From NCBI RefSeq assembly GCF_036345015.1, contig NZ_CP084098.1:1625326-1689325 (forward strand): a stretch of 64,000 bases of DNA, read 5' to 3'. How positions within the stretch are numbered: position 1 is the first letter of the stretch; every line of letters starts with the position of its first letter. Of the stretch, positions 1-11,086 are shown piece by piece. The translations under genes were made by a program, and so were the position numbers. Source of the DNA: Cyanobacterium sp. Dongsha4 (GTDB taxonomy: Bacteria > Cyanobacteriota > Cyanobacteriia > Cyanobacteriales > Cyanobacteriaceae). The notes below the pieces were generated by a model that was not told where the DNA came from, did no database searches, and saw only the letters and a program-made list of their open reading frames with translations.

Positions 1-2
1 AT

Positions 3-62
3 TTCTTACTGCGCGATCGCATCTGTGATTTACTGACAGAGGAAAAATGGGACAATGATTAA
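3..62 (+). CDS. Possible 3' end of a gene cut by the left edge
   Basis: Frame 3 is open from the first bases and stops with TAA at 60-62, giving about 19 residues that end in a charged stretch (TEEKWDND). It contains a HIP1 site read as codons. The piece is too short to identify, and nothing but the open frame supports it. A chance open frame is a real alternative. Confidence 0.3.
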   Translation, partial: FLLRDRICDLLTEEKWDND

Positions 63-340
63 GTAGCCTTTACCGCAAAAGTGCTTTAGCAGGGTAAACA
101 ATAGGCACAAAGCAAGAATTTCAATTGATTATTAGAACTTAACAAAATGGTGTTGCTTAATTGCCATACAAGATATTATTGACTTGCTTCAAGTATCTAA
201 CACTCAAAAGATTATTACCATTACCCGTTGCCTATTCCCCATTCCCGATCTAAACTAAAAATCATGGCTAAATGCTCCAACACCACAAAATAAATAAGGG
301 GCTTAAGCCCCTTGCCCTAAAACTAATACAGTTAAGAGAA
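63..340. other. Intergenic spacer
   Basis: I see no gene or RNA signature here. The spacer holds TTGCC-type spacer repeats around 220-245 (ttgcctattccccattcccg) of the kind found in many spacers of this window. Next to the following gene it holds a hairpin, listed separately. Confidence 0.5.
288..313 (-). terminator. Rho-independent terminator of the phasin-like gene
   Basis: AAGGGGC (296-302) and GCCCCTT (307-313) form a perfect 7-bp stem around a TTAA loop. Read on the minus strand, the stem is followed by ATTTATTTT. It lies 28 bases beyond the stop codon of the minus-strand gene at 341-703, so it probably ends that transcript. Confidence 0.6.
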
Positions 341-703
341 TTAAGAGGACTTAATTTTTTCCAATTCCTCTCTTAAGGCAACGACTTCTTGAGTCAGTTG
401 TTGAATATTTTGATAGGGATTATTTACCGCTTTTGTTTCTACTGTTTCATCATAAGTTTCATTACTATTGGTGTTTTCGCTCTTATTTTGAAAGAATTGC
501 TCAATAATTTTTTTGGCTTCTTCTTCTGTTAGTGCGCCTTTCTCTTGCCATTCTTGAGATTTTTTTTGTAATTCTGTCGTTAATTCCGAAACAATTTGAT
601 TGCGTTTATTATTGTCTTGCAAAGTTTCGATTGCTGAAGCCGTAGCACCGACTACGGTGCGAAAACCTTGTTGCACAAAATTGATTAAATTATTATTCTC
701 CAT
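341..703 (-). CDS. Phasin-like small coiled-coil protein
   Basis: This 120-residue hydrophilic protein has an N-terminal amphipathic part (LINFVQQGFRTVVGATAS, about residues 6-23), a central segment rich in K/E/Q (TELQKKSQEWQEKGALTEEE), a low-complexity Asn/Thr linker (about 74-92) and a C-terminal heptad-like helix (QNIQQLTQEVVALREELEKI). The overall pattern resembles cyanobacterial phasin-family proteins, which coat polyhydroxyalkanoate granules. No pha synthesis gene lies nearby, so the function is inferred from sequence character alone. A general coiled-coil scaffold is an alternative. It is transcribed away from the FHA gene side and ends at a clear hairpin. Confidence 0.55.
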   Translation of the reverse strand: MENNNLINFVQQGFRTVVGATASAIETLQDNNKRNQIVSELTTELQKKSQEWQEKGALTEEEAKKIIEQFFQNKSENTNSNETYDETVETKAVNNPYQNIQQLTQEVVALREELEKIKSS

Positions 704-780
704 GATGACTAACTAATCAGTAATATTGTTAATTTAAGACATTGACTTTAATATAGCCTAGCTTGAATAGTCTTATTTTT

Positions 781-1173
781 TTAGTTCATCACTGTTTCCT
801 TCGATATATCTTTACTACTAATTGCCCGTCGTTTTGGTTGTTGATTATCCCTAGACGTAGGAGAATCTACCGAGTCATCAAGAGTAATTTTAATTTTAGG
901 ACCTGAACTAGCTAAACGAATCACCATTCCATGTTTAACTAATACTTTATTAATCTTTTTTCCGTTGATAAATGTACCGTTAGAACCTAAATTGATTAAT
1001 GCCCAATCTTTCCCCCTCGGACGAATTTCTAAATGATGCCGCGATACAACAGCACTATAAAGCACTACATCATTGTCATTAGCTCGTCCAATTCTAATCA
1101 CCGAGTTGGGATCAAAGTTCCATTTTTGAACTGCAACTGATTTGAGGGGGTGTAATAGAGTTAAGGTAATCAC
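781..1173 (-). CDS. FHA-domain protein
   Basis: The 130-residue protein is essentially one forkhead-associated domain, a phosphothreonine-binding fold. The conserved residues are visible: IRIGR (about 26-30), SRHH (about 44-47) and NGTFING (about 65-71). The C-terminal 30 residues are a basic, Ser/Thr-rich tail (SPTSRDNQQPKRRAISSKD). FHA proteins read Ser/Thr-kinase signalling. Two such kinases lie in this window, but about 43 kb away, so a link is only conceivable. The call to an FHA domain is secure; the partner is unknown. Confidence 0.85.
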   Translation of the reverse strand: MITLTLLHPLKSVAVQKWNFDPNSVIRIGRANDNDVVLYSAVVSRHHLEIRPRGKDWALINLGSNGTFINGKKINKVLVKHGMVIRLASSGPKIKITLDDSVDSPTSRDNQQPKRRAISSKDISKETVMN

Positions 1174-1290
1174 CGACGTTCCATGGGAGTAAAGAGTGCA
1201 ATTATTCTTAAGTCAAACACTATTTTATTAAATAGTCTGACTAAATCTACTCTCATATTCTACATGATTTAGGAATTGATGAGTAATAAT

Positions 1291-1435
1291 TAACTTCAGT
1301 TCGATGTAAGAATATCGAATAGGGGTAGGTTGCAGGTGTTAGGGTATTGGGGTATTAGGGAGAAATTAATTAAAAACTTTTGCCTATTGCTCTTTTTGCT
1401 ATCACTAAGAGATAAAGGTTTATCCTGAATTCAAG
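1291..1435 (-). repeat. Composite spacer repeat (MITE-like), reverse orientation
   Basis: The left part (taacttcagttcgatgtaag, then aatatcgaatagggg) is the reverse complement of the right end of the copies at 6801-6982 and 19845-20018. The right part (tatcactaag..tttatcctgaattcaa) is the reverse complement of the left end of the 19845 copy. The centre holds TTAGGGTATTGGGG-type repeats. Both ends are therefore present, in inverted orientation. Confidence 0.55.
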
Positions 1436-1452
1436 TGAAAATCAGGTTGTAA

Positions 1453-3537
1453 TTAGTGAGGTTCGCCAAATATAATTACTGAACGAGTAAGACTTTTAAT
1501 AATTTCGGTAGTAACATCACTTACAGCTAGTCCTCCAGCAGTACGACGGCGAATTGACCTTAAAATTACGAGATCAAAATTATGTTTATGGGCGGTACGG
1601 ACGATCGCTTCTGCGGGGTCTGAATAACGGAGAGTTTTGATTGTAACTGATGTTTTTGGGGCTATTTGTTGCACTCCTAAGTGTAGGGCGTTTTTAAAAT
1701 TTTCGATGTTATTTTTACTTAAGTGTCGATCATATACGTGAAGCAAGGTTATAGTACCTTGGTTACTTTCCGCTAAGATACAACCTAGTGCGATCGCATT
1801 TAGGGTTTTTAGATCTATTTTTTTGACGGGTACGAGAATTTTGCGTAGATGGGTAGGCTCATCTAACATTTTGACAACGGCAACGGGGCAATGAGAAGAC
1901 CAAAAAACATTATCAATTAAATTACCAAATAAACGAGCTTGAATGGTGCTAGTGGGACTCCATCCCATGACAATCAGACTACCTTTATTTTCTTTGGCGG
2001 TGCGACTAATTCCCTCGGCTAAGTCATCATCTATGCGAATAATAGGCTTGACAGATACGGAAAACTGTTCGCTATATCGCAATGCTCTATTAATTAATTG
2101 ATTACTGTTATGAAAAGAAAAATCCAATTCAGGCTCATCCATGTGAACATGAGCTTTGACAATTGATAGAGGGATAACTAAACCTGTTTCATTTCCTGCT
2201 AAGATACAAGCCATTTCCACTAAGGATTTTTCTGTCTGAGGATTTGCGATCGAAACTATGATTGTGCGATATTGTTCATTAATAAAAGAATGTTGATAGT
2301 TATTGGATAGCTGTAGAGAGCGATTATTATTATTTTCTCTTAAATTTGTATCTACTTCTGATTGAAATAGATTTCGGGCAAATTTGCTGGTTAAAATCGG
2401 TCCACTAACGGAAGTAATTAACATCATTACAATCACCCCATTAAATACCGAAGGAGATAACACCCCTGCATTAACACCAGCTAAGGTTGCGGCTAAGGTG
2501 GCGGCCACTTGGGGGAGAGATAATGACCACATAGTCAAACATTGATCCCAACTATAACGGAATAATATTTTAGGAATCACACTAGCAATAAATTTACTCA
2601 TGAATAGAGTAATAACAATACCTAAAGTAAGCCATAAATCTTGGCTAAAAATAGTCGCAAAATCAGATACTTTCAGAATTAAACCAATGGAAACGAAAAA
2701 ACAGGGAATAAATAGGGTGCTACCCACAAATTCAATTTTTTCCTTAACAGGGCCATTTCCTACTACATCATTAACGGCTAAACCTGCTAAAAATGCACCG
2801 ACAATTTGATCTACATTAATTAACTGCGCTCCGACTGAAGCCAAAAACACGGCTAATAAAACAAATAGAAATTGATTACTTTCTTCATCTCCAGTGCGAC
2901 GGAAATATTCTTTCCCAGCGCGATCGAATCCATACAAAACAATGGCACAATAGATGGCTAAACTGGATAACTGTAAAATTAAACTAGCAAGGGTAAAATC
3001 TCCCCCATAAATAGAAAGACAAATAGCTAAAACTAATAAAGCTCCAATATCTGTGAAAATAGTTGCGCCAATGGTGATAACAACTGCTTCATTTCCTGCA
3101 ACGCCCAAACGATTAACAATGGGATAGCCCAACAGAGTATGAGAGGCTAAAAGTGAGCCAATTAAAATAGAAGCGTTTAAGCCCATGTTAAAAGCTAATC
3201 CCAAGGCTGTACCAAATACTAAAGGTACAAAAAAGGTGCTAAACCCGAAAAAGAGCGATCGATTTTTGTTCTTGCGGAAATCCTCTAAATCAATTTCTAA
3301 ACCCGCCACAAACATCAAATAAATTTTCCCAATATCGGCTAAAAGACTCATGGATTCGCTTTTGTAATCCAATAAACCTAACCCGTCACTGCCAAAAACT
3401 ACTCCTGCGAAAAGTAATCCCACTAACCCCGGTAATTTGATACGCTCAAAAATAGGGGGAATAGTGAGAATAACTAGAAGTAAAATGGTAAAAGTAGTTA
3501 GAGGACTATCGGGAATAGAGCTTAAAAATTCAGGCAT
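1453..3537 (-). CDS. CPA2-type cation:proton antiporter with two USP domains
   Basis: The 694-residue inner-membrane protein has an N-terminal Na+/H+ exchanger domain (about residues 1-390, roughly a dozen hydrophobic segments) with the family hallmarks FTDIGAL and VGAFLAGLAVND. The C-terminal half holds two tandem universal-stress-protein domains (about 420-555 and 565-694). In the second, LRKILVPVKKIDLKTLNA starts the fold and GGLAVSDVTTEIIKS corresponds to the ATP-binding end. It should exchange Na+ or K+ for protons, with the USP pair as a cytoplasmic nucleotide-responsive regulator. It resembles the Synechocystis NhaS group, but I cannot assign a specific paralogue. The gene is monocistronic, with spacers on both sides. 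Confidence 0.85.
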   Translation of the reverse strand: MPEFLSSIPDSPLTTFTILLLVILTIPPIFERIKLPGLVGLLFAGVVFGSDGLGLLDYKSESMSLLADIGKIYLMFVAGLEIDLEDFRKNKNRSLFFGFSTFFVPLVFGTALGLAFNMGLNASILIGSLLASHTLLGYPIVNRLGVAGNEAVVITIGATIFTDIGALLVLAICLSIYGGDFTLASLILQLSSLAIYCAIVLYGFDRAGKEYFRRTGDEESNQFLFVLLAVFLASVGAQLINVDQIVGAFLAGLAVNDVVGNGPVKEKIEFVGSTLFIPCFFVSIGLILKVSDFATIFSQDLWLTLGIVITLFMSKFIASVIPKILFRYSWDQCLTMWSLSLPQVAATLAATLAGVNAGVLSPSVFNGVIVMMLITSVSGPILTSKFARNLFQSEVDTNLRENNNNRSLQLSNNYQHSFINEQYRTIIVSIANPQTEKSLVEMACILAGNETGLVIPLSIVKAHVHMDEPELDFSFHNSNQLINRALRYSEQFSVSVKPIIRIDDDLAEGISRTAKENKGSLIVMGWSPTSTIQARLFGNLIDNVFWSSHCPVAVVKMLDEPTHLRKILVPVKKIDLKTLNAIALGCILAESNQGTITLLHVYDRHLSKNNIENFKNALHLGVQQIAPKTSVTIKTLRYSDPAEAIVRTAHKHNFDLVILRSIRRRTAGGLAVSDVTTEIIKSLTRSVIIFGEPH

Positions 3538-3969
3538 TGAATTAATATTTCGGCTTTTGTGCTGTTAATATTGTTACACTATGATGCTTAATTAACCTAG
3601 TTTCAGCTCAAAATACTTAGTTTTTAGTTATATTACCCAAAGTCATAATTTATAGTTCAAAAAAACTGTTGCCTATTCTCACCTCAAGTTATGCCCAACC
3701 GTGAATATATTAATCATCAATCATTCACCTTTGCCCTTTTAACTTTGCCCCTTGCCCTTTAATAATTGCCCATTTCCGAATGCTGGTGAGCTCGCATTAG
3801 GAACATCTTTAGTGATCGCTTTACAAAACTTAATAGTTAAGCAGTGATAACCAAGTAATAGTAGGATAGATGATGAGTAAATACTTAGTGCCTAAATATT
3901 CGTTCTTGGTTAGTTAAAACCCTGAATATGGCAATAATTAAAGCATAATAAATCACCCTAATTGATTCG
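3538..3969. other. Divergent intergenic region with TTGCCC repeats
   Basis: This 430-bp spacer separates the divergent antiporter and histidine-kinase genes and should contain both promoters. Around 3730-3775 it carries degenerate copies of a CTTTGCCC-type repeat (cctttgcccttttaac, tttgccccttgcccttt). I see no tRNA or structured RNA. A 20-codon frame ending at 3847 is discussed under rejected items. Confidence 0.6.
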
Positions 3970-5937
3970 ATGAGTAACCAAAATTCGATCATTACAGAGT
4001 TATTACAATTCTTTCCTGATCGGCGCTTGCAGATGTACTTTAAGTCATCTCTGACAGCCCTTTCTCACGCTATGGAGGATCAAGTCTTAGCAGGAAATGA
4101 ACAGGCTTTAATTATTGCTAGTTTTCAGAAAGAGAAGTTTTATCGTCAAGAAGCCCATCGTTATTTACGTATTGGCAAAAAATCGCCCCATGTTTATGTG
4201 TTAGCCGCACCAGAGACGGAATTTAAACATGATTCTGATGTTTATGAAAAAGTTGCTTTTGCCCCTGATGATAGTTTGACAATGGAATGGCATTTAATTG
4301 TTATCAGCCCTAATTATGCTAATTGTCTGATTTGTCGGGAAAAACCCTATTCTAACTCGGAAAATTCCTCTGATAGTTTAATGATGATGGATAATAGTCG
4401 TCGTTTTGAGGGTATTTGGACTTATGATCGAGATATTAGTGTGAAAGCGGCTGAACTTCTTTTATATCGAATTGCTGAGTATCGCCCTGAGTTACAAACT
4501 AAAATTCAAGATGCGATCGCATCCTATTGTGCTGATTTTTGTGCTTTGGAAGAAACTAATAATATTATCAATCCTGATCCATTTGTGCAAAGGTTAGTCA
4601 CTTATTTACAGGCAGGGCAGTACAAATTAATTAAAGCAAATCGTTTCCTGAGTGCCAAGGAAAAAAAAGAGAGGTTATTAAATTCTGTTACAGGTGCAAT
4701 ACGCAGATCCCTTGATCCCGAAGAAATTTTGCAAGTGGCTGTGGATAAATTAGGTGAGGGTTTTGGGGTATGTCGTTGTTTAATATATCGCTGTCAGGAA
4801 AATGACTTAAATGCCCATATTAATCATGAGTTTCTCAACGAAAATATCAATTCTGTTAAGGGAGAAGCATGGCCTTTAAGAAATAATCCTCTCTTTCAAG
4901 AAATTCTCTCTCTGCGAGAGTCTATTAGTATTGATGATGTTACCATTGATCCTCGTATTCAGAAAGACCCTACTATCTTATCCAAGTTAATTAAAAGCTG
5001 TTGTATTGTTTCTTGGTTAATTGTTCCCATTCTTTATCAGGGTAAACTATTAGGGATGATGGAATTGCACCATTGTGACAGTAATCCTATTACTTGGAAA
5101 CCTGAAGATATTGCCCTAGTAGATGCGATCGCAACTCAGGTAGGTGTAGCCCTAATTCAAGCGGAATCCTACGCCCATTTAGAAGACTTAAACGAACAGC
5201 TAGAAGCCTTAGACAGAACGAGATCCAACCTTGTCGCTATTACAGGTCACGAATTGCGTACCCCCCTTTCCACTATTCAAGTATGCTTGGAAAGTTTAGC
5301 TAATGAACCCGATATGTCTGAAGAGTTACGACAGGTAATGCTTACCACTGCTTTACATGATGCGGAGAGAATGCGCAAATTAGTACAAGACTTTTTAACC
5401 CTTTCTCAACTAGAAAGTGGTAGGGTAGAATGGAATCCTGAACCCTTATCCTTAGAAGAATGTATCGAATTATCTCTATGTCAAATTCGCTCTCGCAAAG
5501 ACAAAAATTCCCTCCCCAAAATTCGCATTAATCTTAGCCAAACTTTACCTCTCGTACAAGCCGATGGAGAATGGTTAGTGGAAGTATTAAGCAAACTTTT
5601 GGATAATGCTTGTAAATTTACCAATGGCAACGGTGAAATTGCAATTAATGTGGAGGAAAAAAATAGCAATACCCTTAAAGTTACTATATCCGATAATGGT
5701 AGAGGCATAGAACCCGATCGCCTCGATAAAGTCTTCGATCGATTTTACCAAGAAGAAGGTGCATTAAGAAGATCAGCCGGAGGCACAGGGTTAGGATTAG
5801 CCATTTGTCGCCAAATTGTTCATAATTGGGGTGGGAAAATATGGGCAGAATCTCAAGGAAAAAATCAAGGTAGTGAGTTTCATTTTACTATTCCTGTTTT
5901 TAATAACGATTCTCTATCTACTTTAAAAAATAATTAA
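3970..5937 (+). CDS. DICT-GAF sensor histidine kinase
   Basis: The 655-residue protein is a soluble hybrid sensor with no membrane segment. Residues 1 to about 210 match a DICT-type sensory region (HRYLRIGKKSPHVYVLAAPE, EWHLIVISP). A GAF domain follows (about 240-395, DPEEILQVAVDKLGEGFGVC). HisKA comes next, with the phospho-acceptor His427 in ITGHELRTPLS, and then HATPase_c with N (LLDNACKFT), G1 (DNGRGIEPDR) and G2 (GTGLGLAICRQIV) boxes. It should autophosphorylate and pass phosphate to a response regulator; the ligand is unknown. The nearest receiver gene is at 9074-9541, on the other strand, so a partnership is not shown. Confidence 0.88.
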   Translation: MSNQNSIITELLQFFPDRRLQMYFKSSLTALSHAMEDQVLAGNEQALIIASFQKEKFYRQEAHRYLRIGKKSPHVYVLAAPETEFKHDSDVYEKVAFAPDDSLTMEWHLIVISPNYANCLICREKPYSNSENSSDSLMMMDNSRRFEGIWTYDRDISVKAAELLLYRIAEYRPELQTKIQDAIASYCADFCALEETNNIINPDPFVQRLVTYLQAGQYKLIKANRFLSAKEKKERLLNSVTGAIRRSLDPEEILQVAVDKLGEGFGVCRCLIYRCQENDLNAHINHEFLNENINSVKGEAWPLRNNPLFQEILSLRESISIDDVTIDPRIQKDPTILSKLIKSCCIVSWLIVPILYQGKLLGMMELHHCDSNPITWKPEDIALVDAIATQVGVALIQAESYAHLEDLNEQLEALDRTRSNLVAITGHELRTPLSTIQVCLESLANEPDMSEELRQVMLTTALHDAERMRKLVQDFLTLSQLESGRVEWNPEPLSLEECIELSLCQIRSRKDKNSLPKIRINLSQTLPLVQADGEWLVEVLSKLLDNACKFTNGNGEIAINVEEKNSNTLKVTISDNGRGIEPDRLDKVFDRFYQEEGALRRSAGGTGLGLAICRQIVHNWGGKIWAESQGKNQGSEFHFTIPVFNNDSLSTLKNN

Positions 5938-5966
5938 TAAATTCTGCATTTCAGAAGCAGTAAATA

Positions 5967-6800
5967 ATGGAAAAATTGATTTTATTAACTGTACTAATTC
6001 TTGCTTTTTTAGCTTATTATTATCAAACACAAATAACAACTAACTACCGCAGAAAAACTCTTAAACAAGGCTCTTTTCCACAAGAATGGATTTATTTTTT
6101 ATCTAAATATATTTATCTTTATCGGATTGTTCCCCAAGAATTAAAGCAAGAATTGCATAGTCATATTAAAATATTTCTTCACGAAAAAGAATTTATTTCC
6201 CATGATAAACAACCAGTAAATATTGAAACAAAACTTGCGATCGCATCTCAGGCTTGTTTATTACTATTAGGAGATAAAAGACAAAAAAGAAACTATTTTC
6301 CCTACTTAAAATATGTATATATTTACCCTAATTTAATTGTCCAAAAAAAAGGAGAGCAGATGTCTGCAATCTTGTCAGGGCAATCTTCAGTAGGCAATAA
6401 ATCAGGCAAAGATGGAGTAATTTCCCTCTCATGGCAGGAAGTCATTAAACAATCATCGTCACCCCATCAGATTGAAAATGTTATCCTACACGAATTTGCC
6501 CATCAACTAGATCAAGAATTTGGTACAGCGACAGGAGTACCACGACTAAGCAACCTCCAAGAAACCCTTATTTGGGGGGAAATCTTAAAAAAAGAATATG
6601 AAAACCACTATCAAGCCGTTCAAAAAGGTAAAATAACTATTATTGATCCCTACGGTGCAACTAACATGGCAGAGTTTTTCGCCGTGGTTACGGAAGCATT
6701 TTTTCTCAAATCCAAATTATTAGCGGCTTATCATCCTTTACTTTATAATCAGTTAAGTAATTATTATGGAGTCAATCCCATTGAATGGAAGCCCCATTAG
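5967..6800 (+). CDS. mtfA: MtfA-like zinc peptidase (M90/DUF980)
   Basis: The 277-residue protein starts with a hydrophobic anchor (about residues 3-18) and contains a gluzincin motif HEFAHQLD with zinc ligands His175 and His179 and catalytic Glu176. The downstream MAEFFAVVTEAFF segment (about 234-246) supplies the third-ligand glutamate typical of the M90/MtfA family. E. coli MtfA binds the Mlc repressor; in cyanobacteria the substrate is unknown. The gene starts 29 bp after the histidine kinase stop and is probably co-transcribed with it. The membrane anchor distinguishes it from soluble MtfA. Confidence 0.75.
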   Translation: MEKLILLTVLILAFLAYYYQTQITTNYRRKTLKQGSFPQEWIYFLSKYIYLYRIVPQELKQELHSHIKIFLHEKEFISHDKQPVNIETKLAIASQACLLLLGDKRQKRNYFPYLKYVYIYPNLIVQKKGEQMSAILSGQSSVGNKSGKDGVISLSWQEVIKQSSSPHQIENVILHEFAHQLDQEFGTATGVPRLSNLQETLIWGEILKKEYENHYQAVQKGKITIIDPYGATNMAEFFAVVTEAFFLKSKLLAAYHPLLYNQLSNYYGVNPIEWKPH

Positions 6801-6982
6801 GAGAAAAGGTAACAATTCACTAGGCAAGAGGCAAAGGTAAATAGTTAAGAATTAAGAATTAAAAGCCCCGTTCACGACTGAAAGGAGTGTACGAGCGAAG
6901 CGAACTCTCCGAACTCCGAACTCCGAACTCCGAACTCCGAACTCTTAACCTTATCCGATATTCTTAAACCGAACTGAAGTTA
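6801..6982 (+). repeat. Composite spacer repeat with a CCGAACT heptamer array
   Basis: The spacer before ligA is almost wholly repeat. It has a purine-rich segment (aggcaagaggcaaaggtaaa), an AT-rich link (gttaagaattaagaattaaa), a 47-nt module at 6869-6915 shared with 32175-32221 (two mismatches), five exact tandem CCGAACT units at 6909-6943, and a tail (cttatccgatattcttaaac, then cgaactgaagtt) shared with 19985-20015. It ends 8 bp before the ligA start codon, so it forms the ligA leader. Confidence 0.75.
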
Positions 6983-6987
6983 ATTAA

Positions 6988-9006
<2,019 letters not shown>

Positions 9007-9073
9007 TCCCATTTTTGTGTAAAAACAGTAGGATTTGGAAAGATTTTATGTATCAAGTAATAGATATTAGATT

Positions 9074-9541
9074 CTATTTATGATGTTGAGAATTTTGTAA
9101 ACACTCTATTTTTTCTAACAATTCTTGAATTAATTTGCTTTGTTTTCTTAAAGTTAATTGAGTTTTTATTCTCGCCAGTAATTCTGGCTTACGAAAAGGC
9201 TTATTTACATAATCATTTGCCCCTAAGCTATAAGCCTCTATGAGATGGTTTTCTTCAATACTAGCCGTGAGAAAAATTACTGGTATATGTTCATATTCAG
9301 GATTAGATTTAATACGGCGACAAACTTCTAAACCGCTAATATCTGGCATCATTAAATCCAATAAAATTAAGTCGGGATTTAAAACTTTTAATCTTTCTAA
9401 CGCATCTTTTCCACTGAGGGCTAAACTGGTTTGATAATGTGCCGATTCAAGTATGATATTTAATAATTTTAAATTTTGTTTCAAATCATCGACAATTAGG
9501 ATAACTGATTCTTCAGGATTAACTAAATCTAAGTTACTCAT
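9074..9541 (-). CDS. Single-domain response regulator
   Basis: The 155-residue CheY-like receiver has the acidic pair Asp18-Asp19, phospho-acceptor Asp62 (LILLDLMMPD), a conserved Thr in FLTAS and Lys114 in VNKPF. The roughly 30 residues after the receiver are helical and charged (TLRKQSKLIQELLEKIECLQ), with no DNA-binding domain. It should relay phosphate to, or regulate, a partner protein. No kinase lies on the same strand nearby. The next minus-strand gene upstream (ABC ATPase) ends 38 bp before its start, so the two could be co-transcribed. Confidence 0.88.
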   Translation of the reverse strand: MSNLDLVNPEESVILIVDDLKQNLKLLNIILESAHYQTSLALSGKDALERLKVLNPDLILLDLMMPDISGLEVCRRIKSNPEYEHIPVIFLTASIEENHLIEAYSLGANDYVNKPFRKPELLARIKTQLTLRKQSKLIQELLEKIECLQNSQHHK

Positions 9542-9579
9542 ATTTATGGTTTGTCCTACCTTACATCAATAAAGTGCTT

Positions 9580-10332
9580 TTAAAAATCCTCATCAATATT
9601 CATCTCTTTATTTAAAGTTAGTAGATGTTTTTCTATCATTTCCCAATCTACTAATTTAGCACTTAAGTCCTTTTTTATTCTACCTTTATCCAACCAAATT
9701 ACCCTTTGAGCGAAATTTTTTACCCACTCCAAATCATGATTGATAACAATAACTGTCATCTTTTTTTCTTCATTCCAAACTTGTAATTTTTCCCTTAACC
9801 AATGGGCATTACCCTTATCTAAGGCTGAAGTAGGTTCATCTAATAATAAAACTGACGGTTGCATAATTATAGCACGTGCGATCGCAACTAATTGTTTTTG
9901 TCCTAAAGAAAGCTCACTCTCTCCTTTTTCTAACCATGATTCAATAAAATTAAATTCCTGTAAACAATATATGAGTCTTGCTTGTATTTCTTTCTCCGAC
10001 AAACCTTGAAGTTGTAAAGGATAACTCAAAGCAGATTTTACATTCATCCCCAATAACTTCGACTCTTGAGGAATTAAAACTACTTGGCGACGAAATTCTA
10101 AAACATCCCAATCATGAACCGATTTTTCCCGAAAATATAAATCTCCTTTACTAGAAGTATATAAATGATTTAAAACTTTTAATAAAGTGGTTTTTCCTGC
10201 ACCATTACCACCAATTAAAGCTATTTTTTCTCCTTCATTAACATCAAAAGAAATATTATCTAACAAATGATTCTGATGAATTTGAGTAAGCAAACTAATA
10301 TTTTTCACTTGTAAAATAGGAGAAATAGACAT
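9580..10332 (-). CDS. ABC transporter ATP-binding protein, FetA/STAR1-like
   Basis: The 250-residue ATPase has Walker A GGNGAGKTT (41-49), a Q-loop (LIPQES), an unusual signature LSLGQKQ (141-147) and Walker B VLLLDEPTSALD. The compact form and short insert are similar to ATPases that pair with FetB/ALS3-type permeases in metal efflux, but that is a family resemblance only. No membrane partner gene is adjacent: the neighbours are a response regulator and a small membrane protein. The substrate is unknown. Confidence 0.7.
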   Translation of the reverse strand: MSISPILQVKNISLLTQIHQNHLLDNISFDVNEGEKIALIGGNGAGKTTLLKVLNHLYTSSKGDLYFREKSVHDWDVLEFRRQVVLIPQESKLLGMNVKSALSYPLQLQGLSEKEIQARLIYCLQEFNFIESWLEKGESELSLGQKQLVAIARAIIMQPSVLLLDEPTSALDKGNAHWLREKLQVWNEEKKMTVIVINHDLEWVKNFAQRVIWLDKGRIKKDLSAKLVDWEMIEKHLLTLNKEMNIDEDF

Positions 10333-10650
10333 ATATAAAAATTTGTTATAATTTATATTAATTATTTTATCGTAAGCTAGAAATGTTTAAACATTCGATA
10401 TTGCTGATATTTTTCTAGCCATTAATTTATCACAAAATTATTAATAATAATTATTTTTTAATAATCTCAAAAAATATAAATTTAAAAACTTAATTAAACT
10501 AAAAACCTGATGTTTTAATAACTTTAGAATATAATAACCAAGCTCATATTTTGATATTAAAAGAAAACTCTTATATATCAGCACCTTCACCTAGATTAAG
10601 TGATCAACTAACTTACTGAATATAAATTTTCTCTAATAACCATAATTAAA
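10333..10650. other. Very AT-rich spacer with an inverted repeat
   Basis: I found no gene here. GCTAGAAA near 10377-10384 is repeated inverted as TTTCTAGC near 10412-10420, enclosing a short palindrome (tgtttaaaca). The rest is AT-rich with no repeats of the families seen elsewhere. It lies upstream of the minus-strand ABC ATPase gene and downstream of the small membrane-protein gene. Confidence 0.5.
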
Positions 10651-10890
10651 TCAATTTCCATGCAATTTTTCAAACTGATTTGTTTTTTCTGTTAAACCAA
10701 AATTATTCATTATTGTCACCACTCCCCAAGCGGTAAAAATACCAATCACTAAACCAATAGCTAAGAGTATCATAAACAATTTTTGAATTTCCTTTTTTTT
10801 CTGTGGAGATATTTTTTCTACCTCATTATCTGCAGAAAAATCATTAACATTGCCAGAGTTTTGATCAGGGTCAAAAAAGTTATTATTCAT
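10651..10890 (-). CDS. Small single-span membrane protein, unknown
   Basis: From the ATG at 10890 this is an 80-residue protein with an acidic, Asn/Asp-rich N-terminus (NNNFFDPDQNSGNVNDF), a basic patch (PQKKKEIQK), one transmembrane helix (LFMILLAIGLVIGIFTAWGV) and a short polar tail. I chose this start over the upstream ATG at 10938 because AAGAGA precedes it and the upstream extension (MECYINKRFTIKRNN) looks unrelated. I do not recognise the family. The charge pattern suggests a cytoplasmic N-terminus. Confidence 0.6.
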   Translation of the reverse strand: MNNNFFDPDQNSGNVNDFSADNEVEKISPQKKKEIQKLFMILLAIGLVIGIFTAWGVVTIMNNFGLTEKTNQFEKLHGN

Positions 10891-11086
10891 AATATTATTT
10901 CTCTTAATAGTAAATCTCTTGTTAATATAGCATTCCACAAAAAAATAGAGGCAATAAACTAAAGATTAGCCTCCTAAAATTTTTAACTATCTAGTTGAAA
11001 TATACTTTTTCGATACAATTATTACTTTTACTTATTAATTATTACTTCTCAAAGTTGACTCATGACAGTTGAAATCGATTCAAACC

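Noticed and set aside
3785-3847. Short open frame that reads like a protein tail (GELALGTSLVIALQNLIVKQ)
   Set aside because: Only about 20 codons, no start, and placed in a repeat-rich divergent spacer. It could be a gene remnant, but chance is as likely.
10891-10938. Upstream ATG of the small membrane protein
   Set aside because: The added residues (MECYINKRFTIKRNNI) do not fit the protein and lack a ribosome site; the inner ATG has AAGAGA ahead of it.
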